From Papilionanthe hookeriana x Papilionanthe teres (lineage: Eukaryota; Streptophyta; Magnoliopsida; Asparagales; Orchidaceae): 64,000 bases of DNA. The position numbers were made by a program, and so were the translations under genes. Below the pieces are notes generated by a model that had not been told where the DNA came from, made no database searches, and saw only the letters and a list, made by a program, of their open reading frames with translations. Shown piece after piece: positions 10,421 through 22,489 of this stretch. Numbering within the stretch: the first letter of the stretch is position 1; each line of letters starts with the position of its first letter. The stretch spans positions 79,693,877-79,757,876 of the forward strand of contig CM040426.1 in NCBI GenBank assembly GCA_022702705.1, given 5' to 3'.

Positions 10421-11490
10421 GAATGATACACAAGAAATACAACATAAGGTCAAAAGAATGATCCAAAACTAAGGCTAGTTAGATAAGTTTTAGTACCACA
10501 AGACTTTGACAAGAGATACAACATAAGAAGCATAAAAAAGAATGTGGTCGATCATCCATCTATAGTAGAACCACATAAAGTGTGAGTCCACATGGATAGC
10601 TCAGTCATGGAAATAGTTTTGGATGAACTCTACTTCTAACTATTTATTATCGTGGTTTGTTGATTATTTAGACTATTTAGCTTGTAATATACAGTCTTTT
10701 GATCAATTTTATCAACTACATAAGAAATTTCTCTTGGGGGTTAAAACATTATCTTTGTTGTGATCCTTATCTCTACAAATTATGTTCTAATTAAATATTT
10801 TAACGATTCGTCACCGGTGATAAGAAGGCTAGCATTCTCTATCACCATCACACATCTGAATATGGAGGCCATTTGGAAACCAATCACACAGCTAAAAATA
10901 ATAATTTTTATTGATTTTTATTGGCGTACAATATTTAGAGGTGCACTCATATTCTTCGTGAAATATGATAGATTTTGAAGATCTAGAAACAATAACAAAA
11001 GAAATAAGATGTTGAATAGCATCCTAAAAGTAGAATAGGGTCTTTCCATCCATCTTTCTAAACGTGAAAGTAGTCACTCTTCCTACAAATACTTGGATGA
11101 TTTTAAAATTCACATGGAAAAAATATCTTCATTTGTTTAAGATTTCGGTTTAACTAATATTGAAGAAAGATACTTCACGCACCATAAAAAAATGGAGTAA
11201 ATGATAACTATCATTCTTTAATTAAGTCAGTGCTTTCAAAGGATGAAAAGCTAGGTAAGTGATATGTATGAAACTAAAATATTGATAACGAAATTTGGCA
11301 TTAATGGTTGAAACAACTCACGCATATGAAAATAATTGTATGCTATCATAATATTTAGTGTGTTAGCACCAAAGCATAAACTAAAAAAACATTAAACTGG
11401 TCAATATAAAGATATTTCTTATAAGATGTGGTGCGACTTTTTAAATTTGTAAAAATTAATGAACTCAGATTTAGATTTATATATTGATTT
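10421..11490. other. No gene recognised
   Basis: AT-rich sequence with short open frames only (the longest, at 10760-10978, has no recognisable domain). No RNA gene or clear repeat structure was seen. Confidence 0.6.
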
Positions 11491-11493
11491 AGT

Positions 11494-13063
11494 TTGATAA
11501 TGAGTCACACAATTAACGTAAGTATACGTATCGCTCAAGTAATACAAGGCTCTAGTGGAGTCGTGGTTATCGATCCCCCGGGGAGGCTTTAATTTTATGG
11601 CGTAGCACAGAAATCACTAATCGAATCATAGCATAATTGCATGTGATTTAATTCTTAATTTAAAGACAAACAGATTCAATTACTATTTCTACCAAAGTAC
11701 ATTCTAGACTCTAACAAATTAAACTAAAACAAGATTAAATTTATAACAAAGTTCAGTTGTAAGAAAGAGTCTTCCTCCTTTCCATTCATAATGTGATGAT
11801 TATTGTGACATAAATAGTGATGCAAATGTATTGTGCCAAATAGGAGCATTCCTATTATTTACCCATATTTCAGCGTATAAAGAACATTGACTAATCCTAA
11901 GTTTAGTTCTCAAATCCCTGGTTAAGCTAGGAGGATACTGGCTCTCACTCCAGAGCTCTCACTTCCCTTCACCTGAAGGCTAACTCTCGCTTCAGTTTTT
12001 AAATAATAGGACCAAATTGAGGATTTCAGCCTGTCACTCTGAAATCTTTAATTCTAGCCCATCAAAGTATATTTCTCTATTTATTTGTACTAAATCCACA
12101 TGAACTATGTCTCTCATTCATGAACATTGATTGTGACCTTCACTTTTAATGTGGAACTCATAATCCTTTCGGAAAATATATTTCCCAACAAGTTTTAACA
12201 ATTCAATTGTTCAGAGTAAAAAGTGAATGAAGTTCTAAGTGAAAAGTTCATCACAAATTCTTCATTATAAATCGGCACATCATTTCTATTTCACAACACC
12301 AATACATCACATGAAAAGGAGAAAGACAAAGAAATCTACTCAAGACTCATGAGTAAAAGATGACAAAACATGGATTTAATATATAAAAACAATGTCATAC
12401 AAACAGAGTAAAGTAAAGACAACTTATCTCAAACTCTTCCCCAAGCGAATCTCCAGGAATTCCTTTAACTCATCTTCTTTCATCACAACAACACACAATT
12501 CTCTCTTTAGATGAGTAAGGAAGAAGAAATATATCACTTTCCCTCTTCTCTCACACTCCTTAGAAGAGAAAACACAAAACCTAACTTCCTACACAAAATG
12601 GAAAGAAACTCTCTCTAAACTCTAAACTCTTCTCTTCCTTTCTTCCCCCTTCAAACTTGGCTACAAAAGTGTTTAAATTCGGCCAAAACTGAATTCCCAA
12701 GAGTTTCCTTAAGCAACCCTTCAAAATTCGGCCAAATACTTTGAATCTAGTTTGAATTCGGAAAAGGGCGCTGTCCGGCGCTGGTAGAGCGCCATTCGGC
12801 GCATTATTCCGCCAAAACGTCGTAACTCTCTGTAAACTGGCGCTATCCGGCGCCGGTGACAGTGTCGTTCGGCGCTAGTTCAATAAAGTGCACTTTTGTC
12901 CTTTTTCGCTTCAAATTTGCTCCTTTTCGCTTCCTTTTGTTTCAAAGACCTAAAATCATTGTACCTGCATGAAATCAAGAAAAATATCTTTCTTTAAAGT
13001 ACAATATCATCAAATACAGATATAAAATTGACAGTAAAAAGCTATCAAATTTTAAGTGGATCA
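11494..13063 (-). repeat. Solo LTR of a second Athila-like family
   Basis: Right end is placed at TGATCCACTT (13063, minus strand). Then come the block TTGTACTTTAAAGAAAG, a GC-rich palindrome array (12768-12876), and 11830-12070, which is homologous to the Athila LTR segment that contains AGGAGCATTCCTATT. The left end, near AACGTAAGTATACGTATCG, resembles the 3' ends of the other Athila LTRs. There is no primer site or gag on the left, so it is a solo LTR or an isolated 3' LTR. Confidence 0.7.
12768..12876. repeat. Four GC-rich palindromes with conserved spacing
   Basis: GCGCTGTCCGGCGCT (12768), GCGCCATTCGGCGC (12789), GCGCTATCCGGCGCC (12840) and GTGTCGTTCGGCGCT (12862). Starts within pairs differ by 21 and 22 bp, and the two pairs lie 72 bp apart. 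Arms differ from the CTCGCC/GGCGAG type, yet the layout is the same. Confidence 0.85.
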
Positions 13064-15060
13064 AGATGCTCTATTTTTTATCCTTGATGGTAATACTTGA
13101 GGTGTTGTTTGGTTTGCTGAAAAAGTAATAGTGTAAAATGAATGCAATGCACAAGTAATGTATTGTTCTTGGAATACTTCAGATTTGTTTGGTTCACTGT
13201 AAAATAAACGTACGACTTTATAATTTTTTGTTTGATTTGAAGTATAATGAAAATAATGCATTTCAAAGTATTTGAGATTTTGTATAAATTATTGTTGGTG
13301 ATGGTTGCGGCCGGCGGCGGAGGCGGTGGCTGGAGGAGATGGATGTAACTGCAACTGATGACAACACTTTGCGTTGGGCCGTGTATTTGGAATTCAGACA
13401 AATTCATCGAATTTCAAATACAAAGAAAATGAACTAAAGAATTACTTCTAAATTCATTCATAAATAGCATCATAAATAGCGATATTTAATATTAAAAATG
13501 ACTAAATTTAAAAAAAATAAAAGCGACAAACTCGTCATTCCAGTGGGATGGTTAGTTTGTCGCTACTTAATTTTTTATTTTTTTTTTATTTGTTGTGTTT
13601 TAATCTTAAATTTTAAGATAATTTGTTGTGCGTTGTTGCATGTTGTCATGTGAGGTGATGATATTATCGCTTATAGTTTTTTTTTAGTCGATCAATTTTC
13701 AAATATTAACAGCAACAAGAAGCATTTATTCCAGTAAGCGACGTTGGCTACATGAATCATTTTTTCTCCATTGCATTCTATTGAAAGTCATATTTTCACT
13801 TAATTCTAATTTTTAAATATTTAATGCTCAAAAAATTTTATTTTAAAATTTTGCCGCCATAAACATCTGCATGGAGTGCACATATTTTTCTTTTCTGATA
13901 GTAGTATTCTTGATGCTATATTAAAGATAGAAGTGTTTTAGATGTATGTAAATATAAAAGTTTAGGTAGATAAGTAATAAATAAGAATCGTGTGGTATAT
14001 TTGTATGTGGCCTATTAAAATATCATAACTAGCAAAGTTCATGTAAAACGAAGCAAGCATTATGCCCATGAGATTGATATGTATGCAATGTTATATATAT
14101 TAGATGTAGTAAAGTAATGCTCAAATATGATTTTTATGATATTTTTAATAGAGGATTTAATATTCATTAGCATAGACTAAGTAAACACTAAACATATATC
14201 ATGACTTCTTGGATTGATTCATTTATATTAGATTCAAACTCAAATAGTATATCTCACAGGTTACTCATTCTGCAACATAATGGTGCAGGATTGATAGCAA
14301 ACTCCATAGTTACATAATCTATGTAGATAATGAAGACTACAATATTATTATGGACAAAGAAGAGTTAGAACGGAGTTGTTCTTTCAATAGTGTCGAATTA
14401 GATGCGTGATTGTTGAAGTAACATTTGTGCTTGTACTTCCTTACTATGTTTCAATTCTATATTGTTTAACCAGATATTGCTTACTAAACATAATTTTCTC
14501 ATCGTTTGTTATTAAGTATAGTTGATAGATTACTTACAATTGTTCAATTCTAATCCTTTAATTTATACATGTTTTCATAAACTTCCGTCTATAAAACTTT
14601 CTTATTACTATTGTATTTATTTTTAAGATTGCTCATTTAAACATATAGGTCATAATTATTTTCAAAATTTTACGTAAGATATTTTTTATTTTATTTTTGT
14701 TGGCCCCAATAAAGTTATGAGGGCATTTGAGAAGACGGTGAAATTTCTTTCGGTTGGAATGAACACTGACACCTATAAATTTTTCATTTTGGTGAACAAA
14801 AATCGCAAATTTTCATCATTTCAGTTCACAATTGGACTCCTCTAACTCGACGAACACAGTTTTTAAAAGAATTTGAACCTTAATCCTTAGCCAATGACCA
14901 TAAAGGTATTTTAACCACATTTTCTTGTTTGGGGCCATTTCTCGTTATTTTTTGCACAGCATTCTTGGAGTGTTTTGAGGATAGTTTAACATATTTATAT
15001 ATTTGATAATAATTTATTTTTAAATTTTGTACTTATAATTGAGTTAATTTTTTTTTAATT
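13064..15060. other. No gene recognised
   Basis: AT-rich intergenic DNA. A short GC patch at 13305-13335 (GGCGGCGGAGGCGGTGG) codes nothing convincing. Open frames at 13061-13407 look like chance. Confidence 0.55.
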
Positions 15061-15245
15061 ATTTTAGGGTTGCTTCTTTGGGCAAGGGAGACTACTAGGA
15101 TGCATGATACATAGAAAAGACCTTTGCCATGCATCTCATGCATGCAAATACTAGATGTTGCTTCTCATGAAGTTTTAAAGAAAGGCCAACATGATGAATA
15201 CAATTGCTAACGCTGAGGTTTATGAGCTGCAGTGGATGCATAACA

Positions 15246-15634
15246 TGTTGTGCAATTTAGGGCAAATAAATGTAAGAATCGACACAAATCCAGAAGAACA
15301 CATAGATTTAATGAGGTTTGGCAAAGATACCTACATCCTCCGGAGCAGAGCAGCGAATTCACTATTTCAGAGGAGTTACAAGTTTGGTTACATACTCATA
15401 GGGTTATACATCTATTTATAGATAAAACCCACACATATAAATTACTAAAATACCCTCGCTTCCCCCAACCCACTAAATTCTAAGAGACACTCATTTTCAC
15501 CAGGAGACACACCTCTTCATTTCAAGAGAATCTAAATTTCGGGTATATGATTCATACTTAACAAATCTCCAACTTGGTATATATCCAGCCCCTTAGGAGA
15601 AATATATCACTCGGTATATGAGTCATACCTAACA
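15246..15634 (-). repeat. 3' LTR of copia-type element
   Basis: 389 bp, the same length as the right LTR and differing by scattered substitutions. A CTATAAATAG-type TATA box is seen on the minus strand near 15412. Confidence 0.9.
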
Positions 15635-16159
15635 AATCTCCACCTTGGCGAATATCTAGTCCCTTAGGAGAAATGCATCATGGAGTTTCTTACACCATAG
15701 TGGGTTGGGCAACCATGCCTGCTCGAAGCCCTTATCTTGTTGGCACCAGCACCTCGATCAAACTGCTGTCTCATGAGCTTCGAATCCCTTCGCTCCTGTT
15801 CGCGGAATACCTCCGCAAAACCCTTGTTTGCGAATAGTCAAGCCTGCTTGCTTCCTGCAGCCTGCCGAACTCCACCTGTCGCAAATCCTCTGCGATGAAC
15901 TGATGAATTTCGCTGGTTGAACTCTTCTGTTGGCAAAACAAGCCTCTTGTTCGCGGAACCGAACGCCGCCTGTCGCAACTCCTCCTGCGAACAACTTGTG
16001 AGCTCCGCTAGCCGAACTTCTCTATTCAGTTCCTCCTATGTTGGTCGAGAATCCGCTTCGCGAAGACCACCAGCCGAACTTCTCCTGTCCCGCACCAACC
16101 TCCTCAGCGACTTTGCTTTGTTGAATCGTGAAAACTCTCGTCGAAATTTCCCATGAGAT

Positions 16160-16440
16160 GTCGTGATTCGCCTATGGCAGAATAACTTGTGCCGAACGCA
16201 TCCTCTTCCGCCGCGATTTGCCTATGGCAGAATAACTTGTCGAACGCCTCTGCGCTGAACGCCTCCTCTGCCGCCTCGATTCTCCTATGGCAGAATAACT
16301 TGCGCCAAATGTCTCCTATACCGCCGCGATTCGCTTATGATAGAATAATTTGCACCGAATGCTTCCTTTGTAGCCGCGATTGGCCTATGGCAGAATAAAT
16401 TGAGCCAAAAGCCTTCTCTGCCACCGCGATTTGCCTGAAT
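16160..16440. repeat. Minisatellite inside copia-type element
   Basis: Five imperfect units of about 55-65 bp, each with CCTATGGCAGAATAA followed by a GCCGAACGC-like stretch and a CCGCCGCGATT-like stretch. The units drift from left to right. Confidence 0.8.
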
Positions 16441-16559
16441 CTCTTTCACTGAACCGCTCGAACTTTTCTTGCGACGCTCCTGAACTCCTCTGCTCAGTTG
16501 TCAAAATTGTTGAAGCTAGAAATTTCTTGCTCAGAATCTTCCAAAAAATTTCTTCTCTA

Positions 16560-16640
16560 GCAATATTCCTTTAATTAAGCTTCTTAATTAAGTTTCCCTT
16601 AATTAAGAATTTCCCTTAATTAAGATTCTCAGAAAAACTA
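16560..16640. repeat. TTAATTAA palindrome cluster
   Basis: Four occurrences of TTAATTAA lie within 80 bp, with two more near 16735 and 16810, each followed by a run resembling TTTCC(C)T. Possibly a decayed short tandem repeat. Confidence 0.6.
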
Positions 16641-17349
16641 TTTTCCTTTTCCATGGAACAAAAATTTCCTTTCCTAGCAGACAGATCAGAAATTTCATTC
16701 CCAGCAGAAAGGTTTGTAATATTTTCAATTAAGTATTTTCTTTGATTTCCAAGAAAACAATTTTCCAGAAATGCTTCTCCCCGGCCCAGTACACGAAAGG
16801 AACAATTAAGCCTTTAATTAAGTATTTCCTATATTAAGCTTCCCAGAAAAACAATCTTCTCAGAGCAGGAAAAAATTTCCTTTCCCTATCTCAGGAGAAT
16901 ATTCTTTAATTCCTTCCTCTTCCCCTCCGCCGCTTCCAGCCTTCCGCGAACCGCTCCTCGCCGTATCGCGAAATCCTGCTCGCAATTCACGACCTCGCCA
17001 ACCTCTCAGCGAACTGTTATGTTGAGGGACCTTGCGCGATGTTCTGCCGAAGCCCTCCGGAATTCCTGCTCTACTTTGTTGCGTCGGTGGAACCTGGATG
17101 CCTCCCCGACTTCCTTCTGTTCGCAGCCCTAGGACCGAATTCTCCCAGTTCCGATCCTCTGCGCCTTAACTGTCGCGCGAGCTTTCACGTGAACTGCCTG
17201 CGCAAACTGAAGAACCGAACTTTCTCCTCCTCTAGCAATTGTCGCGCCTTCCTGTGTCGCCTCAACTGCTCTGTAACTGCAGCGATCTGCAAACTTATCG
17301 AACCGGAACCAAACTCCCTCCTCTAACGCAAACCAAATCTCAAAAAGCC

Positions 17350-17388
17350 TTCTTCTTCTTCTTCTTCTTCTTCTTCTTCTTCTTCTTC
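17350..17388. repeat. (TTC)n microsatellite
   Basis: About 13 TTC units just inside the 5' LTR of the copia-type element. Confidence 0.95.
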
Positions 17389-17442
17389 GTTCTTCATCTG
17401 TCGATTTCCTCCTATGTCCTAGAACCAGACTCTGATATCAAT

Positions 17443-17831
17443 TGTTGTGCAATTTAGAGCAAATAAATGCAAAAATCGACACAAATCCAGACGAACACAA
17501 AGATAGAATGATGTTCGGCAAAGATGCCTACATCCTCAAGAGCAGAAAAGCGAATTCATTATTTCAGAGGAGTTACAAGTTCGGTTACATACCCATAGGG
17601 TTACACATCTATTTATAGATAAAACCCACACATATAAATTACTAAAACGCCCTCGCTCCCCTCAGCCCACTAAATTCCAAGAGACACTCTTTTTCACCAG
17701 GAGACACACCTCTTTATTCCAAGAGACTCCAAATTTTCGGTATATGAGCCATACCTAACAAATCTCCACCTTGGCGAATTTCCAACCCCTTAGGAGAAAT
17801 ACATCACCTGATATATAAGTCATACCTAACA
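17443..17831 (-). repeat. 5' LTR of copia-type element
   Basis: 389 bp, TG...CA ends, followed directly by the TAACA target duplication at 17832-17836. Primer site immediately to its left on the plus strand (17422-17440). Confidence 0.9.
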
Positions 17832-17995
17832 TAACATCTTTGGGATGGCCTTCTATCACATCCGCTAGGTGTGGAGTGAAGACCTCAACAATTGCTTTTA
17901 CAAATTGCTTCACCGTCAAAGAAGGTTCACAAAGAAAAATTCTAGCGGTTTCGTCACCTTTGCTGCACACCACGCCAATGATATATTGGGTAAAA

Positions 17996-19687
17996 TATAT
18001 ATTATCTTAATATTAAAGTATGAGCTAGCAACTATTATTTAATAATGTGATCTATTATGATATGTGTTGTAGATTGCAAGAATATTAATACACACTGCTA
18101 CAAAAATTAAAACTGTTATGGAGGATCCCCAATCAGATTAATATTGTTGATTTTGTGGACTTTTGATTTCGTGATAAAGCTTCTTATAATTCCATGTGAT
18201 GTGGAAGGGATGGTCCGGACGACGGTTAGATGTGATCACGCCGCCGTGTATTGCACGGCAGCACATTCGGACATGTGGTCGCCGCAGGTAATATCCTATT
18301 GATGTGGAGAGGATCAAATCTTATGTATTGTCCTAAGCACGAGCATTGAAATACTTACCCTTTATTCAGTTCTTCGATAGCTCTTGCCCATACTAGGTGG
18401 TCAAAATACGTGGCTCGTTCCACTCTATATTTTGAGAGTAAAACTTTTATCATTTTTCTTTTGAATGAGATATTTTATTACAATATGTTCCAATTAATTA
18501 TTCATAAATAAGATTTAGTTATTCAATTATGTTAAGCTGCTTACAATGGATGAGTTAAATTGAAGGTCAATGAAGCCGTCAATGTCCTTGTGGTTTCCTT
18601 CGACATAATGGTCAATCACATCGACTTTAATCTCGTCCAACTATTGCAAGTGTTTTATCATAATTAATTCGCATAATTTCTTATTTATGAAACTTTATGT
18701 AACATATATTAATATTACGTCTCGCTGTCATAGAAAAATATGAAAAATAATTTAAGAATATTAAGAGGAAAGTTCCACACAATATGAATTTCACCAACAA
18801 GCAAGAGTGAAAATATGAAGTGCTTGACTGAATGTCAAGTATAAGGTTTTAGTGATCTAGTTGAGAATGATGCATAAGGTTTGGTCCCCTCCACATCACA
18901 AGAGGTCTACTGAAAGGCAATTTAAAGGAAAACTTATCACAACAGCGAAGATGAAGAAAGTACACACCATGCTAAAAGAATTATGATAACTAGAAGCCAG
19001 ATGAAAAGGGTGGAGAAAGTCAATAACTAGAAGTTTGTATTCTTTTATAAATTGTAGACTAATAATGTAGTGCAAATTCATGATATAGCTCAACTTTGAA
19101 TCGCTACTCTGCTATGGATAATTTCAATTTTTTTTTTTTTTTGTAACCAACGAATGTTACTGTGTTGTTTAATTGGAGTAATTGTAATTTTTTTTATTTG
19201 GTCGTTATAGATAATTTGAAGAATATAGATTGTTTTGTATAGTTATTAATGTTCTACACCTCAATTTCTTTGTGATTTTTGTCTCATTATATTAAATAAT
19301 TATTAGTTGTGTGAATTATGTTATATGCAAATTAGTTGTAGATACTTGTTAGGCAGGCAACTGTAAGTTCTCATGGATACTTTATGACCGCTGGTAATCG
19401 CAAACCCTGTGCATGCTTTTGTTTACTTACCAAGTTGAGATCTCAAATCAGTTATTGCTATTTTTTGAAAATTTTTTGGTCATTTTGAACCTTTTACTAT
19501 AGTAATTTAGCGACTGATTTCATGTTACAGTTACTTGTGATCTATTGCGGGTGTTCATAATTGAATTTTGGTGTCTAGGGTGATTGAGACCAGTTGTGCA
19601 ATCGCTTGATTGCTCACAGACCAATTTGGCGGTTGCTCAAAAGGTCATATTTCATATTAATGATAGCCATGTTATTGCCCTTTGATT

Positions 19688-19727
<40 letters not shown>

Positions 19728-19735
19728 AGCATTCA
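17996..19735. other. No gene recognised
   Basis: AT-rich, with short random open frames only. A compound (TA)n(GA)n microsatellite lies at 19688-19728. Confidence 0.55.
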
Positions 19736-19956
19736 AATACGTACCACCCAACGCCTATCTATTTACATATCTAATACCTAAACTTTATTTTTTATATTTA
19801 AACCATCCAAATCTCTTATACATGGCAGCAAAAAAGCAACCATTTTAACTTTTAGAAAGTTAAATACACATTTTCATACATAAGTAATGTGGCATGTATA
19901 CAAATTGAAATTCAGGTGTTAGATATGTAATTACATAGGAATTGAGCAGTATGTTT
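19736..19956. mobile_element. MITE with ~45-bp inverted ends, copy A
   Basis: Left end: ACGTACCACCCAACG, then CTATTTACATATCTAATACC. Right end is its inverted counterpart: AGGTGTTAGATATGTAATTA, then CATAGGAATTGAGCAGTATG. The same ends recur at 24829-24948, 26478-26705 and elsewhere. About 220 bp, non-coding. Superfamily uncertain because target duplications could not be fixed. Confidence 0.75.
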
Positions 19957-19981
19957 GTAATCTTCCATATATATATATATA

Positions 19982-22130
19982 TGGTTGAATCCTGATTTGT
20001 CCTTAAATCACACCGAAGAAATAGAGCGCAAGTAAAATGAGAGAGTGAGTAAGAGAAAAACAAATAAGGAGAATTAATGGATACTAATTTATCGTGATCA
20101 ATCGTTCTATGTTCATAAAATGATTCTCATATTTATAGAGGAGATGGCACATAATGATCATATTATATTTTTGCCCCTGCTTTAAAGAGGTATGTACTAG
20201 TGTATTACTAGTATTTTATGTATGTAAAGTCTATTGTTCGGCTACTTTCTGATTTGGTCAGCTGACCTTAATCGGCTTCGACACGACAGGATCAGCTTGG
20301 CAGCTTGAGCTTGGTCGATATGGGTCGGCCATTTGATATGACTCGACTATCAATCCTTGACCTTTGATGAGGAGCCTCTGGGTGTTATTGAGAAGGTTGG
20401 AGATGCTAGGGAATAAGCCATTCCCCTGTATGGGCTCTCATGTGTTGGTTGGCTCAGATACGCTTTTGTTTCTTTTGTGGTTAAGTGGCTTGCTCTTGTA
20501 TCTTCCGGTTATATTTGATTTGTCTAGTAGTTTGGTCAGCTTTAGCATTACTGGCTTGGCTTGGACAGCTTCACTCAAATGTACAAATGTGCTTCACGAT
20601 CTGGTTGTGGGCCCACCTTTATCTACTCTTCACTCTTGGATCGTTAGATCTCCTAATGATCCACAATGACACATTTTTATGTACATATTTTATTTCTCTA
20701 TTATCTTTTTTCTTTGAAAGGCGGTTGCAAAAAGGATAAAAAAATTATAAAAAAAAAATTGCTCTTCTTTCCAAATAAAACTAAAAAAATTTGTTTTACG
20801 GGAGAATGAGTGATTATTTTGGAAGATGTTCTAAAACCAAGTGACTAAATTGGGCTAAAAAATAGATGTATTGAGTGTGAAATGCTATCACCTTGAGCAG
20901 GCCACATTGGCCTTATGCTAGACTTATTGTGCCGATTATGCCGCAGTCTTTGTGACCATTGAGATTACTGTTGAGGTGATTCAGGAGCTACCAACAACTA
21001 ATCTTATCGATAATGGGTAAGGAATCTAACCGGTAGAGCTTGTCCCATTCTGAGGTGTGATACAAGAGTTTTGATGCATGAGCGTTGCAAGTCGGGCAGT
21101 CGAGTAAAATTCAAAAAATTTAGAACACTTCCCTCTCACTTCTTAGAAACGTATTATATGCATATTAACGAAAAAATAATAATAATAAAATAAAAATATT
21201 TATGAGAGATTTTCCTTGAAGTGTCGTCAGTAAATTTTTTTTCTGGTTGCATTCAGGCAGTTAAGTGGAGGTGGTCAAGCAGATATGATCGAGTGGATAT
21301 GGCCGAAAGTGGGAGGCCGAGTGTTGGCAAGATTAGCTCAATAGGCTAGACAAAGTTGGTCATCCAGGTTGGGTCGGACGTCCCTCTAGGTCAGTCATAC
21401 AGGCTGGATTGGTCGTCAAGGCTGGGTCAATTGTGATCTGTCCTTACAAAACTAGAGCTGGTCGGGTCTAACTTAATCATTGGCTCTTCTCTTCTTGCTG
21501 CTTCTCTTCTTTGGTGGCATGATCAATGCTCTCCGCACATTTTAGGATGTTGAATATTGATTTGTTTGTGAATCACACCTAAGGAATAGAACGTAGGTTA
21601 TGAGAGATAAACATAGATAAAAAAAAAAGAGAATGAATAGTAATCTCTCATGATTAATCGTTTCATATGCATAAAATGATACATCTATTTATAGAAGAGA
21701 GTTACATAATGATGATATTACATATTTGCCTCTGCTTTAAACGAGTCAATACTGGGATATTATGGTCTATTACATGGCTAAGCCTGTTGTCTCGTTACTT
21801 TCTGACTTGGCCGACTGACCTTAGTCGACTTTGGATCGGCAAGATCAGCCCGCTCTGTTAAGCTTGGTCGATATGGGTTGACCAATTGATATGGTTTGGC
21901 TATCTGTCCTTGACCCCTGATGAGGAGTCTACGGGCCTCCTTGAGAGGGTTGCAGCTGTTAGGGAACTGGATCTCAGCTCGAAAACCCTTTGGTCTTGTT
22001 TATAGCTGAGTGGTTCTTTCTTGTATTCTTTTGTTGTCTTTGATCCATCTCGTGGTTTGGTTGGCTTTAGTCTTGTTGGCTTGGCTCGAACAACTTCACT
22101 TGATCGGACGAGCTGGTTTCACAACTTGGC
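19982..22130 (-). mobile_element. Non-coding LTR-flanked element
   Basis: Two direct repeats of about 600 bp (19982-20612 and 21549-22130) begin TGGTTGAATCCTGATTTG and TGTTGAATATTGATTTG. They share ATAAAATGAT, TTTGCC(C)TCTGCTTTAAA and GCTTGGTCGATATGGGT blocks in the same order. A TATA box on the minus strand (near 20131 and 21695) suggests minus-strand orientation. The interior (about 930 bp) codes nothing recognisable. LTR divergence is clearly larger than in the copia-type element, so this is older. Target duplications and primer site were not identified, so the class is uncertain. Confidence 0.6.
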
Positions 22131-22185
22131 ATAGCTTTTTTATTTTTTATCTCCTACGGAGAAGAAATGTGCACAAAGGTCCGTA

Positions 22186-22430
22186 GATAAGAAAACTGAG
22201 CAAGGGAATCAAAGCCGTTCCTTTTTCCAAACAAGTCGCCTACTATGCTCTCAAATTGTGCAAGTTGCTCCAATAAGCAACAATGTTCGACCCAAATACA
22301 GCCACGTGTCCCAACCCAATCCAAATTATGTGGCCGTTAAAACTCATCAAATCCAGCCACAAATGTGAAGAATGCCGGAGCCAACCACACCCCCAGCCTA
22401 TCAACAACTTCACACACTGTTCTTAAATAA
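22186..22430 (+). promoter_or_regulatory. Light-type promoter of Rubisco activase
   Basis: An I-box GATAAG lies at 22186-22191, a G-box CACGTG at 22303-22308, a CCAAT sequence near 22315, and a TATA-like TTAAATAA at 22423-22430, about 60 bp before the start codon. I-box plus G-box is the usual combination in promoters of light-regulated photosynthesis genes. That this promoter is light-driven is inferred from these sites and the gene's identity. Confidence 0.65.
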
Positions 22431-22489
22431 GCCTCCCATTTCTTCCGCGCTCTTAATCCATAGGATCATCTTCAACCTCAGCTTCAGTT

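Larger units (their letters stand above)
15246..17831 (-). mobile_element. Non-autonomous copia-type LTR element (LARD/TRIM-like)
   Basis: Two LTRs of 389 bp each (15246-15634 and 17443-17831) begin TGTTGTGC and end CCTAACA on the plus strand. Both outer flanks are TAACA (15241-15245 and 17832-17836), a perfect 5-bp target duplication. On the minus strand the PBS (17422-17440) is TGATATCAGAGTCTGGTT, close to the complement of initiator tRNA-Met as in copia elements, and a purine tract CAAGGTGGAGATT borders the 3' LTR. The 1808-bp interior codes no gag or pol. It is GC-richer than its surroundings and contains a minisatellite. It must be mobilised by another element. Confidence 0.9.
15061..17995 (-). 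pseudogene. Unrecognised gene fragment split by a retroelement
   Basis: Joining the flanks of the insertion at 15246-17831 across the TAACA duplication gives one minus-strand frame. The right part (17837-17990) reads SKGDETARIFLCEPSLTVKQ, then FVKAIVEVFTPHLADVIEGH and PKDVM. The left part continues HPLQLINLSVSNCIHHVGLS and onward to about 15061. The conservation-like composition suggests an exon of a host or transposon gene, but I do not recognise the family. A splice acceptor may lie near 17995. Without the insertion the frame stays open for about 95 residues. Confidence 0.35.

Noticed and set aside
15917..16398. Ser/Ala-rich open frames inside the copia-type element
   Set aside because: They overlap a minisatellite and lie in different frames; their composition reflects GC-rich repeats rather than coding selection.
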